Shown: positions 25,851 to 36,727 of the stretch, piece by piece
How positions within the stretch are numbered: position 1 is the first letter of the stretch
How the letters are laid out: the number at the start of each line of letters is the position of its first letter
Assembly: GCF_047237965.1 (NCBI RefSeq)
Contig: NZ_JBDFLX010000001.1
Location: 4,092,001-4,156,000, forward strand
Reading direction: 5' to 3'
DNA from: Noviherbaspirillum_A sp047237965
GTDB lineage: Bacteria; Pseudomonadota; Gammaproteobacteria; Burkholderiales; Burkholderiaceae_D
Length of the DNA: 64,000 bases
Made by a program: the position numbers and the translations under genes
Notes under the pieces: generated by a model
The model's database searches: none
What the model was told of the DNA's origin: nothing
The model's input: only the letters and a program-made list of their open reading frames with translations

Positions 25851-26495
25851 CTACTCGCTGGAAAAGGTGATGTCGCCGTACCAGGCGCGAGCCTGGCGGG
25901 CGCCGTTGTCGCCGTCGGTCATCACGGCGACCGCGTCGATCTCGGCAAAGTCCTCGCCAAACGCGGCGCGCAGGTCGTCGCGCACATTGCGCTGGTGGCT
26001 GACCCAGGTGCCGGCCCTGGCGTCGCCGCTGTCGACCGCCAGCATCATCGCCTGGCTGGTGAAGGGATTCGGCCAGCGCGCGCCGACCGGCTTGCCCGAT
26101 GCCCATACATAGTTCAGCGCGCGGCTGCGCAGACCGAGCGGACCGCGTTCCACCACCACATAGATGCGCACCGGGAAGTCGTCGCCGGCCTTGGCCTCTT
26201 CATCGTTGCCGCGATACGGCGCATCGATCTTCCAGCGCCAGCGCAGCACCGGTGTTCTGGCCAGGTCGACCCGGATCTTGCGGAAGCGGCCCGAGGCCAT
26301 GCCGTCGGTGCTGGCCTGCAGCACGGTCACGCTGCCATCCCGCACCAGTTCGTAGCGGGTCTCGCCCTTGAAGGACTTGACGTCCCAGCCGGCCAGGTCG
26401 CCGCTGGAAAAGCTGCCGACCCGCAGGGTTTCCGCCGCGGCGGGACCGGCGGAAAACAGCACAAGCGCAGTGAGAAAGGGGAAGGCGGCTCGCAT
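25851..26495 (-). CDS. Secreted DUF3047 family protein
   Basis: The 214-residue protein has a cleavable signal peptide (MRAAFPFLTALVLFSAGPAAAE) and a single beta-rich domain of the DUF3047 type, with WRWKIDAPYRGNDEEAKAGDD, RALNYVWASGKPVGARWPNP and AVAVMTDGDNGARQARAWYGDI. It is probably periplasmic; its function is unknown. It is transcribed with the oxidoreductase and carbonic anhydrase genes downstream. The dnaJ terminator lies just upstream, so it needs its own promoter. Confidence 0.85.
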   Translation of the reverse strand: MRAAFPFLTALVLFSAGPAAAETLRVGSFSSGDLAGWDVKSFKGETRYELVRDGSVTVLQASTDGMASGRFRKIRVDLARTPVLRWRWKIDAPYRGNDEEAKAGDDFPVRIYVVVERGPLGLRSRALNYVWASGKPVGARWPNPFTSQAMMLAVDSGDARAGTWVSHQRNVRDDLRAAFGEDFAEIDAVAVMTDGDNGARQARAWYGDITFSSE

Positions 26496-26523
26496 GCGGA
26501 CTTTCGGAAACGGTGCGGACAAG

Positions 26524-26553
26524 AAAAAGCCGCTGGGCATTGCTGCCAGCGGC
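26524..26553 (-). terminator. Rho-independent terminator of dnaJ
   Basis: Read on the minus strand, GCCGCTGG-type arms (26546-26553 and 26529-26536) pair around a short loop and are followed by a T run (A run 26524-26528). It lies 20 bp after the dnaJ stop. Confidence 0.85.
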
Positions 26554-26572
26554 CATTGCGGGGTGATGCTGC

Positions 26573-27712
26573 TTACTCGAAGAACTCCTTGACCTTGTCT
26601 TTCCAGGACTTGCTCTGCGGGCTGTGCTTGGCGCCGCCCTCGGTCATGGAGCGCTCGAACTCGCGCAGCATGTCCTTCTGGCGCTCGGTCAGGCGCACCG
26701 GTGTTTCCACCACGACGTGGCAGAACAGGTCGCCGGACAGGCCGGAGCGCACGCCCTTGACGCCCTTGCCGCGCAGCCGGAACACCTTGCCGCTCTGGGT
26801 GCCTTCCGGCACCGAAAACGATACCTTGCCGCCCAGGGTCGGCACTTCGATGTCGCCGCCCAGCGCCGCGGTGGCGTAGGAAATCGGCATCTCGCAGTGC
26901 AGGTCGTCGCCTTCGCGCTGGAACACCGGATGCGGCTTGATGTGGATTTCCACATACAGGTCGCCCGGCGGTCCGCCGTTCATGCCCGGCTCGCCGTTGC
27001 CGGAAGAGCGGATGCGCATGCCGTCGTCGATGCCGGCCGGGATCTTCACTTCCAGCGTCTTGTTGCGCTTGATGCGGCCGGCACCGGCGCAGGTGGGGCA
27101 GGGTTCCGGAATGATCTTGCCGGTGCCGTGGCACTTCGGGCAGGTCTGCTGGATGCTGAAGAAGCCCTGCTGCATGCGCACCTGGCCGTGGCCGGCGCAG
27201 GTGGGGCAGGTGGTGGGCGACGTGCCCGGCTTGGCGCCGCTGCCGTGGCAGGTGTCGCAGCTGTCCCAGGACGGCACGCGGATCGTGGTGTCGAAGCCGT
27301 TGGCCGCCTGTTCCAGCGTGATTTCCAGGTTGTAGCGCAGGTCGGCGCCGCGATAGACCTGCGGGCCGCCGCCACGGCCGCCGCGGCCGCCGGCCGCGTT
27401 GCCGAAGATGTCGCCGAAGATGTCGCCAAACGCATCGGCGAAGCCGCCCGCGTTGCCGCCGAAGCCGCCGCCGCCCATGTTGGGATCGACGCCGGCATGG
27501 CCGTAGCGGTCATAGGCATCCCGCTTCTGCGGGTCCGACAGCATCTCGTAGGCCTCCTTGGCCTCCTTGAATTTCTCTTCCGCGCCCTTGCTGTCCGGAT
27601 TGCGGTCCGGATGGTATTTCATTGCGAGCTTGCGATACGCCTTCTTGATGTCATCATCGGAAGCGTTTTTCGCTACGCCCAGTATTTCGTAAAAATCGCG
27701 CTTTGCCGCCAT
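26573..27712 (-). CDS. dnaJ: Chaperone DnaJ
   Basis: DnaJ delivers unfolded proteins to DnaK and stimulates its ATPase. The 379-residue protein has the J domain with HPD (KYHPDRNPDS), a Gly/Phe-rich linker, four zinc-finger CxxCxGxG repeats (CDTCHGSG, CPTCAGHG, CPKCHGTG, CPTCAGAG) and the C-terminal substrate-binding domain. It lies 93 bp after dnaK with a terminator-like hairpin in between, so its expression may be reduced relative to dnaK. Confidence 0.98.
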   Translation of the reverse strand: MAAKRDFYEILGVAKNASDDDIKKAYRKLAMKYHPDRNPDSKGAEEKFKEAKEAYEMLSDPQKRDAYDRYGHAGVDPNMGGGGFGGNAGGFADAFGDIFGDIFGNAAGGRGGRGGGPQVYRGADLRYNLEITLEQAANGFDTTIRVPSWDSCDTCHGSGAKPGTSPTTCPTCAGHGQVRMQQGFFSIQQTCPKCHGTGKIIPEPCPTCAGAGRIKRNKTLEVKIPAGIDDGMRIRSSGNGEPGMNGGPPGDLYVEIHIKPHPVFQREGDDLHCEMPISYATAALGGDIEVPTLGGKVSFSVPEGTQSGKVFRLRGKGVKGVRSGLSGDLFCHVVVETPVRLTERQKDMLREFERSMTEGGAKHSPQSKSWKDKVKEFFE

Positions 27713-27735
27713 GTTATAGGCACCTCTCTGGTAAG

Positions 27736-27774
27736 CAAAAAGCCGAGCCGCAGTCAGGCGACCACTGGCTCGGC
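27736..27774 (-). terminator. Terminator-like hairpin between dnaK and dnaJ
   Basis: On the minus strand the arms GCCGAGCC and GGCTCGGC pair around a ~17-nt loop and run into TTTT (AAAA at 27737-27740). It may partially attenuate read-through from dnaK into dnaJ. Confidence 0.75.
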
Positions 27775-27805
27775 GAACTTTGCGGCCTTGGCCGCAAAAT
27801 TGTTA

Positions 27806-29758
<1,953 letters not shown>

Positions 29759-29808
29759 GATTGTTTATCCCTTAAAAATACGGTGAGACAGAATTTCGCT
29801 TGCTGCCT

Positions 29809-29836
29809 ATATGTGGAGAAAGGTGGACCTTTCAAG
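29809..29836 (-). promoter_or_regulatory. Sigma-32 heat-shock promoter of dnaK
   Basis: On the minus strand CTTGAAA (29836-29830) is followed after 13 bp by CCACATAT (29816-29809). This matches the sigma-32 consensus CTTGAAA / CCCCATNT with one -10 mismatch. It lies about 50 bp upstream of the dnaK start, in the grpE-dnaK gap. Confidence 0.85.
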
Positions 29837-29857
29837 AACCCTGATGCGTCGTATCGC

Positions 29858-30406
29858 TTATTTTTGTTGCGAGACGGTAACCAGGGCGGGGCGCAGCAGG
29901 CGGTCGGCGATGGTGTAGCCCTTCTGCAGCACGCTGACGATGGTGTTGGCTTCCTGGTCGGACGGCACCATCGAGATGGCCTGATGCTTCATCGGATCCA
30001 GCTTTTCGCCGGCTTGCGGATTGACTTCCAGCAGGCGGTTCTTCTCGAAGGCGGAGACCAGCTGCTTCAGGGTCATGTCAACGCCTTCCTTCAGGGATTC
30101 GACCGACGGCGTCTCCACCTTCAGCGCCATTTCCAGGCTGTCCTTCACCGGCACCAGCGCCTCGGCGAAGCTCTCGATCGCAAATTTATGGGCCTTGGCA
30201 ATGTCTTCCTGCGCCCGGCGCCGCATGTTCTCCGCCTCGGCCTTGGCGCGCAGGAAGGAATCCTGCAGTTCGGACAGGCGGGCTTCCGCCTCGGCCAGCT
30301 TCTGCTCGGCGTTGGATGCGGCCGGCTGGGCCGTTTCGGGCGCGGCGTCAGCGGCCGGGGCGCCCTGCGTCGCTTCCTGGGAATTCTTGTTTTCTTCGTC
30401 GTGCAT
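29858..30406 (-). CDS. grpE: Nucleotide exchange factor GrpE
   Basis: GrpE releases ADP from DnaK. The 182-residue protein has a disordered acidic/Ala-rich N-terminus, a long coiled coil (LAEAEARLSELQDSFLRAK, then AENMRRRAQEDIAKA), and the beta domain with MKHQAISMVPSDQEANTIVSVLQKGY-type sequence. A near-perfect sigma-32 promoter lies about 90 bp upstream. It heads the grpE-dnaK-dnaJ series. Confidence 0.97.
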   Translation of the reverse strand: MHDEENKNSQEATQGAPAADAAPETAQPAASNAEQKLAEAEARLSELQDSFLRAKAEAENMRRRAQEDIAKAHKFAIESFAEALVPVKDSLEMALKVETPSVESLKEGVDMTLKQLVSAFEKNRLLEVNPQAGEKLDPMKHQAISMVPSDQEANTIVSVLQKGYTIADRLLRPALVTVSQQK

Positions 30407-30495
30407 CGTCAGACTCCAGCAATATCAAGGACTTATGCGAACTGGCGCCGAGGAGTCGGCGCCAGCGCATTGCTATTGAATTAACCACTCGCCGC

Positions 30496-30523
30496 AAATG
30501 GGGATAGCGGCAGGCATTTCAAG
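30496..30523 (-). promoter_or_regulatory. Sigma-32 heat-shock promoter of grpE
   Basis: On the minus strand CTTGAAA (30523-30517) is followed after 13 bp by CCCCATTT (30503-30496). Both boxes fit the sigma-32 consensus exactly. The site lies between hemH and grpE, 90 bp upstream of the grpE start. Confidence 0.9.
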
Positions 30524-30559
30524 GGCGGGTTTTGGGCAGGACGGAAAATCCGGCCGGTG

Positions 30560-31666
30560 TCAGTCGGCGGCTCCCAGGGCCAGCGCCCGTTCGCGGCCAG
30601 TCGCTGCATCCTGCCGGCGTGCCGCCTGCAGCGCGCCGTCGCGCGCCGTGGGCCAGCCCTGCATGTGGCGCTCGGCGAGGGTGGCCATGGCGGCCACCCA
30701 GGCCAGCGCTTCGTTCAGGCAGGGGATGTAGTGATAGGCGCTGCCGCCGGCGGTGAGGAAGTCGGTGCGCACTTCCATGTCGATTTCCTCCAGCGTCTCC
30801 AGGCAGTCGCTGGTGAAGCCGGGACAGATCACATCGACGCGCTTGACGCCTTCCCTGGCCAGCTTCTGCATGGTTGGCGCGGTATAAGGCTGCAGCCATT
30901 CGGCCTTGCCGAAGCGCGACTGGAAGGTCACCAAGTACTGCTCCTGCGTCAGGCCCAGCGCGGCGGCCAAGAGGCGCGCGGTCTTGTGGCATTCGCAGTG
31001 GTACGGGTCGCCCAGCAGCAGGGTGCGCTTGGGCACGCCGTGGAAGCTCATCACCAGCTTGTCCGGCCGGCCATGGCTTTCCCAGTGCTTCTGCACCGAC
31101 TGCCGCAGCGCCTCGATATAGCCGGGGTCGTCATGGTAGTTGCGCACCAGGCGCAGCTCCGGGATGTTGCGCGCCTTCCTGTAATAACTGAAGACGGCGT
31201 CGTAGATCGAGGCCGTGGTGGTGCCGGAATACTGCGGATAGGCCGGCAGCACCAGCACCCGCTGGCAACCATCGGCCTTGAGCTTTTCCAGCACCGATGG
31301 CAGCGACGGATTCCCGTAGCGCATCGCGGCGACCACCTCGACATCATGGCCGCGCTCGCCGAGCGCGCCGCGCAGCAGCATGGCCTGCTTGACCGTATGC
31401 GTGAGCAGGGGTGAGCCTTCCTTGGTCCAGATCGCCGCGTACTTGTGCGCCGACTGCTTGGAGCGGAACGGCAGGATGATGCCGTTCAGGATGAACCACC
31501 AGACCGCCTTCGGGATTTCCACCACCCGCGGGTCGGACAGGAATTCCTTCAGGTAGGGCCGTACCGCGGCGGCGGTCGGCGCGTCCGGCGTGCCGAGGTT
31601 GACCAGTACGATGGCGCTGCGGCTGATGCTGCCGTGGTGATGGGATGGTTCCGGCTGGAAGCGCAT
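30560..31666 (-). CDS. hemH: Ferrochelatase
   Basis: HemH inserts Fe2+ into protoporphyrin IX, the last step of heme synthesis. The 368-residue protein contains IVLVNLGTPDAP at the start of the domain, the active-site His segment MSFHGVPKRT, and CPGFTSDCLETLEEIDME near the C-terminus with the conserved Glu pair. It lies 54 bp after recN and before grpE on the same strand; the order recN/hemH/grpE is seen in related betaproteobacteria. Confidence 0.97.
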   Translation of the reverse strand: MRFQPEPSHHHGSISRSAIVLVNLGTPDAPTAAAVRPYLKEFLSDPRVVEIPKAVWWFILNGIILPFRSKQSAHKYAAIWTKEGSPLLTHTVKQAMLLRGALGERGHDVEVVAAMRYGNPSLPSVLEKLKADGCQRVLVLPAYPQYSGTTTASIYDAVFSYYRKARNIPELRLVRNYHDDPGYIEALRQSVQKHWESHGRPDKLVMSFHGVPKRTLLLGDPYHCECHKTARLLAAALGLTQEQYLVTFQSRFGKAEWLQPYTAPTMQKLAREGVKRVDVICPGFTSDCLETLEEIDMEVRTDFLTAGGSAYHYIPCLNEALAWVAAMATLAERHMQGWPTARDGALQAARRQDAATGRERALALGAAD

Positions 31667-31720
31667 GGGCGGGTAACTCTTTCTTTGTCTTTTATGGAAA
31701 CCGGAGATGAAAACCGATGC

Positions 31721-33373
31721 TTACAGCGCCAGCAGTTCGCGCGCGTGCTTTCTGGTGGTGGCGGTGATCTCGATGCCGCCCAGCATGCGCGCCACTTCCT
31801 CCACCCGCGCCTTGGCGTCCAGCGGCTCGATGCGCGAAACCGTCTTGCCGTCCGGCGCGCCGGCCTTGCTGACCTGGAAATGCTGGTTGGCCTGGCTCGC
31901 CACCTGCGGCAGGTGGGTCACGCACAATACTTGGTGGTCCTGCCCCAGGCGCTTGAGCAGGCGCCCGACCACCTCGGCCACGCCGCCGCCGATGCCGGTG
32001 TCGACCTCGTCGAAGATCAGCGTCGGGGTGGCGGTGGCGCTGGAAGTGATCACGGCGATCGCCAGCGAAATCCGCGCCAGTTCGCCGCCGGAAGCCACCT
32101 TGGCCAGCGGACGCGGCACGGTGCCGGCGTGTCCCGCCACCAGGAATTCCACCTGTTCCAGGCCATAGGCGGCCGGCTCGCAGGCATTCAGGCCGACCGC
32201 GAAGCGCCCGCCCGCCATGCTCAGTTCCTGCATGGCGGCAGTGACCGACTGGCCGAGCTGCGCGGCGGCGGCGGCGCGGGCGCGCGACAGCTTCTGCGCC
32301 AGCGCCAGGTAGGCGGCCTTGAGCTTTTCTTCCTGGGCCCGCAGCGCATCGACGTCGGACGCATCGGCCAGCTGCTTCAACTGGGCCGACAGGGTTTCCA
32401 GTTCGCGCGGCAGTTCATCCGGGGCGACATGGAACTTGCGGGAAGTGGAATGGATCGCTTCCAGCCTGTCTTCCACCACGCGCAGCCGGGCCGGATCGAG
32501 TTCGACCCGGCTCAGGTAGTCGTTCAGGGCATAGACCGCTTCCTGCAGCTGGATCTGCGCCGGCTCCAGCGCTTCCATCACCGGTTTCAGGCCATCGTCG
32601 ATGTCGACCAGCTTGCCGATCTTCGTGTTGAGCGACGACAGCAGCGACAGGATGGGATTCTCGTCGGACTCGGAAATCGCCGTCAGCGCTTCCTGGGCGC
32701 CCTCGATCAGGCTGGCCGCATGCGACAGCCGGCTGTGCTCGTTGCTGATCTCGTCCCATTCGCCGGGCTTGACCGCCAGCTTTTCCAGCTCGGCCACCTG
32801 CCATTCCAGGCGCTCGCGCTCCAGCAGCACGTTGCGGGCATTGGTTTCGAATTCCTCGCGCTGGCGCGCCGTCGTGCGCCAGGCGCGGTAGGCCGCGCCA
32901 ACCGCCTTGGCGTCTTCCGCCAGGCCGCCCTGGCTGTCGAGCAGCGCGCGCTGGGCGTCGGCCTTGAGCAGCGACTGGTGCGCATGCTGGCCGTGGATGT
33001 CGACCAGCAGTTCGCCCAGGTCGCGCAACTGGGTGGCGGTGGCGGCGACGCCATTGATATAGGCCTTGGAGCGGCCGGCATTGTCGATCACGCGACGCAG
33101 CAGCACGCAGCCGTCTTCCGGCTCGAATTCATTGACCGCCAGCCAGGCGTCGGCTTCGCTGCCGGTGGCGAACTGGGCGCTGATGTCGGCCTTGGCGGCG
33201 CCTTCGCGCACCACGCTGGCGTCGCCGCGGCCGCCCAGGGCCAGCGCCAGCGCATCGATCAGGATGGATTTGCCGGCGCCGGTTTCGCCGGTGAAAACAG
33301 TGAAGCCGGAGCCCAGCTCAAGTTCGATCGCATCAACAATGACAAAGTCGTGTATGGAGAGTGTGCGCAGCAT
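31721..33373 (-). CDS. recN: DNA repair protein RecN
   Basis: RecN is an SMC-like ATPase that acts early in double-strand break repair. The 550-residue protein has the N-terminal Walker A loop FTGETGAGKSILIDALAL, a long central coiled coil, and the C-terminal ABC signature KVASGGELARISLAI plus Walker B TLIFDEVDTGIGG. It follows nadK by 87 bp. An SOS box is often found upstream of recN; I did not find a clear one here. Confidence 0.97.
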   Translation of the reverse strand: MLRTLSIHDFVIVDAIELELGSGFTVFTGETGAGKSILIDALALALGGRGDASVVREGAAKADISAQFATGSEADAWLAVNEFEPEDGCVLLRRVIDNAGRSKAYINGVAATATQLRDLGELLVDIHGQHAHQSLLKADAQRALLDSQGGLAEDAKAVGAAYRAWRTTARQREEFETNARNVLLERERLEWQVAELEKLAVKPGEWDEISNEHSRLSHAASLIEGAQEALTAISESDENPILSLLSSLNTKIGKLVDIDDGLKPVMEALEPAQIQLQEAVYALNDYLSRVELDPARLRVVEDRLEAIHSTSRKFHVAPDELPRELETLSAQLKQLADASDVDALRAQEEKLKAAYLALAQKLSRARAAAAAQLGQSVTAAMQELSMAGGRFAVGLNACEPAAYGLEQVEFLVAGHAGTVPRPLAKVASGGELARISLAIAVITSSATATPTLIFDEVDTGIGGGVAEVVGRLLKRLGQDHQVLCVTHLPQVASQANQHFQVSKAGAPDGKTVSRIEPLDAKARVEEVARMLGGIEITATTRKHARELLAL

Positions 33374-33460
33374 CTGGAGAGGGAGATTTCGGATGTTGCC
33401 CGCAGGCAGGCGAATGTTCGGATTTGCGGAATTCCGCGCCGCGGCGTCGCGGCGGGGAAA

Positions 33461-34345
33461 TTATTTTAACTGACCTTCGACGGAAGGATATTCATTCCAG
33501 TGCAACTTCTCGCGCAGCGTGTCGTAGTAGCTCCAGCCGCGCGGATGCAGGAAGGTGGCCGAATGCGCCGAGCGCCGCACCAGGATGCAGTCGTGATAGG
33601 CCAGGCTCGCCAGCGACTGCATGTCGAAATTGATGCTGCAGTCGCGCCCGGCAATGACTTCGATGCGGATCTCGCAGGAGTCGGGCAGCACGATCGGACG
33701 GTTCGACAGCGCATGCGGCGCGATCGGCACCAGAACGATGCCGCCCAGGGTAGGGTGCAGCAGCGGTCCGCCGGCCGACAGCGCATAGGCGGTCGAGCCG
33801 GTGGGGGTGGAGGCGATCAGGCCGTCCGAGCGCTGGTTGTACATGAAGTGGCCGTCGACTGTCACCCGCAGCTCGACCATGCCGGAGCCGGCGCCGCGCG
33901 CCACCACCACATCGTTGAAGGCCAGGCCACGGAAGATGATCTGGCCGTCGCGCAGCACCGCGCCTTCCAGCAGGCTGCGCTGTTCCGATTCCATCTCGCC
34001 GGCCAGCATGTCCGACAAAATCGGCAGCATGCCTTCGGCCGGGATGTCGGTCATGAAGCCCAGCCGGCCCTGGTTGATGCCGATCAGCGGCACATTGTAG
34101 GGCGCCAGCTGGCGGGCGATGCCCAGCATGGTGCCGTCGCCGCCGACCACGATGGCGGCGTCCGCCTGTTCGCCGATCTGCTGCGCGTTCAGGCCGATGC
34201 CCTGGTGGTTGATGTTCTGCGCCGTCTCGGCCTCGAACAGCACCTCGATGCCGGCATCCTGCAGGAAGGCGGCGAGCTGCGTCAGCGACTCGGCGATACC
34301 CGTGGCGCCCGGCTTGCCGATAATCGCAATTTTCTGAAAAGTCAT
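33461..34345 (-). CDS. nadK: NAD kinase
   Basis: NadK phosphorylates NAD to NADP. The protein (294 residues from MTFQKIAIIGK) contains the GGDGTMLG nucleotide motif, GINQGRLGFMTD, and SDGLIASTPTGSTAYALSAGG, the family's catalytic and substrate-binding core. An in-frame ATG at 34372 would add nine residues; neither start has a strong ribosome site, so the choice rests on family length. It is divergent from the HAD-hrcA genes. Confidence 0.95.
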   Translation of the reverse strand: MTFQKIAIIGKPGATGIAESLTQLAAFLQDAGIEVLFEAETAQNINHQGIGLNAQQIGEQADAAIVVGGDGTMLGIARQLAPYNVPLIGINQGRLGFMTDIPAEGMLPILSDMLAGEMESEQRSLLEGAVLRDGQIIFRGLAFNDVVVARGAGSGMVELRVTVDGHFMYNQRSDGLIASTPTGSTAYALSAGGPLLHPTLGGIVLVPIAPHALSNRPIVLPDSCEIRIEVIAGRDCSINFDMQSLASLAYHDCILVRRSAHSATFLHPRGWSYYDTLREKLHWNEYPSVEGQLK

Positions 34346-34404
34346 CTGTGTGGGAGGCGTGAACGACGGCATGCGGCAGATTAGACCATAATTCCCGTGC
34401 AAAC

Positions 34405-34426
34405 CAGTTTATGCGCCGACAAACTG
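34405..34426. promoter_or_regulatory. Inverted repeat CAGTTT-N10-AAACTG in the nadK/HAD intergenic region
   Basis: A 6-bp inverted repeat with a one-turn centre spacing lies in the divergent promoter region. It could bind a dimeric regulator, but no match to a known operator is evident; in particular it is not the HrcA CIRCE site. Confidence 0.3.
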
Positions 34427-34451
34427 TTAAAACTCTGGAAACTTCAGTCTT

Positions 34452-35162
34452 ATGCCCGCCATCAAAGCCGTACTGTTCGACCTAGACGATACCCTGTGGC
34501 CCATCGTGCCCGTCATCCTGCGCGCCGAGCGCCTGCTGTTCGACTGGATCAGGGAACACGCGCCCACTGTCGCGGCCGGCTACAGCATCGAGGAAATGCG
34601 GGCGAGGCGGGTGGCGCTGATGAAGTCCGAACCGCTCTACGCGATCAACCTGGCGGCGCTGCGCCACGCGGTGCTGACCGAGGTGTTCGTTGCCTGCGGG
34701 GAAAGCGCGGCGTCGGTGGATACGGCGATGGCCATCTTCAACGCCGCCCGCAACCAGGTCGAGCCGTATCCGGATGTGCATCCGGTGCTGGACGCCCTGC
34801 GGCGCAAGGTGGCGCTGGGCTCGGTCTCCAACGGCGTGGCCGACCTGGGCGCAATAGGCATGGATCATTATTTCGACGTGTCCATCGCCGCCCACCAGTT
34901 CGGCAGCGCCAAGCCGGACCCGGCGATCTTCCGCCATGCCTGCGAGGCGCTGCAGGTCGAGCCGGCCGAGGCGGTCTATGTCGGCGACGATCCGCTGCTC
35001 GACGTGGAAGGCGCGCAGAAGGCCGGCCTGCGCGGCGTCTGGCTGCGGCGGCAGGACTTGCCGCTGCGCACCATGCCTGACCATGTGGCGCCGGATGCCG
35101 TCTGTGCGTCGCTGCACGACCTGGAAGTCTGGCTGGAAACACGGATAAATCATGGCGCCTGA
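34452..35162 (+). CDS. HAD-family hydrolase (subfamily IA)
   Basis: The 236-residue phosphatase is of the haloacid dehalogenase superfamily. Motif I is VLFDLDDTLWP, motif II is SVSNGV, motif III is the Lys in SAKPDPAIF, and motif IV is YVGDDPLLDVEGA. The helical cap after motif I places it in subfamily IA, near YjjG/pyrimidine nucleotidase-like enzymes. The physiological substrate is unknown. hrcA starts 25 bp downstream, so the two are likely co-transcribed. Confidence 0.9.
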   Translation: MPAIKAVLFDLDDTLWPIVPVILRAERLLFDWIREHAPTVAAGYSIEEMRARRVALMKSEPLYAINLAALRHAVLTEVFVACGESAASVDTAMAIFNAARNQVEPYPDVHPVLDALRRKVALGSVSNGVADLGAIGMDHYFDVSIAAHQFGSAKPDPAIFRHACEALQVEPAEAVYVGDDPLLDVEGAQKAGLRGVWLRRQDLPLRTMPDHVAPDAVCASLHDLEVWLETRINHGA

Positions 35163-35187
35163 TGCGCCACGACATTAGACTACGGAC

Positions 35188-36213
35188 ATGCAACTCGATC
35201 ATCGCGCACAAACCCTGCTCAAAGCCCTGGTGGAACGGTATATCGCCGACGGCCAGCCGGTCGGTTCCCGCGCACTGTCCAAGATCTCCGGACTCGACCT
35301 GTCGCCCGCCACCATCCGCAACATCATGGCCGACCTGGAGGAAATGGGGCTGGTCAGCAGCCCGCACACCTCGGCCGGCCGCGTTCCCACGCCACGCGGC
35401 TACCGAATGTTCGTCGACACCCTGCTGACGGTGCAGCCGCTGGACGAGAAGGCGGTGGAATTCCGGCTGCAGCCAAAGAACCAGATCGGCTCGCCGCAGC
35501 GCATCATTTCCAGCGCCGCCCAGGTGCTGTCCTCGCTGTCGCAATTCGCCGGCGTGGTGCTGACGCCGCGCCGCGAATCGGTCTTCCAGCAGGTGGAATT
35601 CCTGCGCTTGTCGGAAAAACGCATCCTGCTGGTGATCGTCGCGCCCAATGGCGAAGTCCAGAACCGGCTGCTGCTGACCGATGTCGACTACACCCGCTCA
35701 CAACTGGTGGAAGCGGCCAACTACATCAACCTGCACTATGGCGGCCTGAGTTTCGACGATGTGCGCAACCGGCTGCAGGCCGAACTGCGCCAGCTGCGCG
35801 ACGACATGACGCGGCTGATGCAGGCGGCGGTCGAGGCGGGCAGCGACGCGATGACGGAAAACAATGACGAGGTCGTCATTTCCGGCGAGCGCAACCTGCT
35901 GTCGGTGAGCGATCTGTCTTCCAACATGACCTCGCTGCGCAAGCTGTTCGACATGTTCGAGCAGAAGACCAGCCTGATGCAGCTGCTGGACGTGTCGAGC
36001 AAGGCCACCGGCGTGCAGATCTTCATCGGCGGCGAGTCGCAGCTGATGCCGGTCGATGAAATGAGCGTGGTCACCGCGCCCTATGGCGTCAATGGCAAGG
36101 TGGTCGGCACGCTCGGTGTGATCGGCCCGACCCGCATGGCCTATGAGCGGGTGATTCCGATCGTCGACATCACGGCCAAGCTGCTGTCGAACGCGCTGAG
36201 CCACGGCAGCTGA
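35188..36213 (+). CDS. hrcA: Heat-inducible transcription repressor HrcA
   Basis: HrcA represses class I heat-shock genes at CIRCE elements with help from GroEL. The 341-residue protein has an N-terminal winged helix (LDLSPATIRNIMADLEEMGLV), the conserved SSPHTSAGRVPTPRGYR segment and a GAF-like C-terminal domain (GVIGPTRMAYERVIPIV). No CIRCE element is visible in this window, so its targets (probably groESL) lie elsewhere, while grpE and dnaK use sigma-32 promoters. Confidence 0.97.
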   Translation: MQLDHRAQTLLKALVERYIADGQPVGSRALSKISGLDLSPATIRNIMADLEEMGLVSSPHTSAGRVPTPRGYRMFVDTLLTVQPLDEKAVEFRLQPKNQIGSPQRIISSAAQVLSSLSQFAGVVLTPRRESVFQQVEFLRLSEKRILLVIVAPNGEVQNRLLLTDVDYTRSQLVEAANYINLHYGGLSFDDVRNRLQAELRQLRDDMTRLMQAAVEAGSDAMTENNDEVVISGERNLLSVSDLSSNMTSLRKLFDMFEQKTSLMQLLDVSSKATGVQIFIGGESQLMPVDEMSVVTAPYGVNGKVVGTLGVIGPTRMAYERVIPIVDITAKLLSNALSHGS

Positions 36214-36223
36214 GCGGGCGGCG

Positions 36224-36676
36224 ATGCGCATCGGGCTAATCTCCGACACCCACGGTCTGCTGCGGCAGGAAGCCCTGGCCGCGCTGGCTGGCGTGGACCG
36301 CATCATCCATGCCGGCGACATCGGCAATGCGCAGATCCTGGAAGCGCTGGCGGCGATCGCGCCGGTCGATGCGGTGCGCGGCAACAACGACACGGGGCCG
36401 TGGGCAAAGGCGGTGCCGCACAGCCTGACGCTGAGCTTCGATGGCGTCGCGATTCACCTGCTGCATGATGTGAAGGAATTGAAGAATGCGCTGCCGCCGG
36501 TGCAGGTGGTCATCGCCGGTCACTCCCACAAGCCCATGGTGCGCGAGGAGGGCGGCGTGCTGCTGGTCAACCCGGGCAGCGCCGGACCGCGCCGTTTCAA
36601 GCTGCCGGTCACGGTCGGCTTTCTGTCGATCGACGCCGGCGTGGCCATGGCGTCGATCACGCAGCTGACGGTCTGA
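36224..36676 (+). CDS. YfcE/MJ0936-type metallophosphoesterase
   Basis: The 150-residue phosphodiesterase-fold protein has all metal motifs: ISDTHG (D-x-H), IHAGDIG (GD), VRGNNDTG (GNxD) and VIAGHSHKPMV (GHSH), with NPGSAGPRR near the C-terminus. Family members hydrolyse simple phosphodiesters in vitro; the natural substrate is unknown. It follows hrcA by 10 bp and is probably in the same transcript. Confidence 0.92.
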   Translation: MRIGLISDTHGLLRQEALAALAGVDRIIHAGDIGNAQILEALAAIAPVDAVRGNNDTGPWAKAVPHSLTLSFDGVAIHLLHDVKELKNALPPVQVVIAGHSHKPMVREEGGVLLVNPGSAGPRRFKLPVTVGFLSIDAGVAMASITQLTV

Positions 36677-36727
36677 CGCCGCGCCGCACCGCCACGAGCT
36701 GGCCGCACGGCGCGGCGGGTCGGCAGC

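Noticed and set aside
34346..35187. CIRCE element controlling hrcA
   Set aside because: I looked for TTAGCACTC-N9-GAGTGCTAA and found no match here or upstream of grpE or dnaK. The CAGTTT-N10-AAACTG repeat at 34405 is unrelated.
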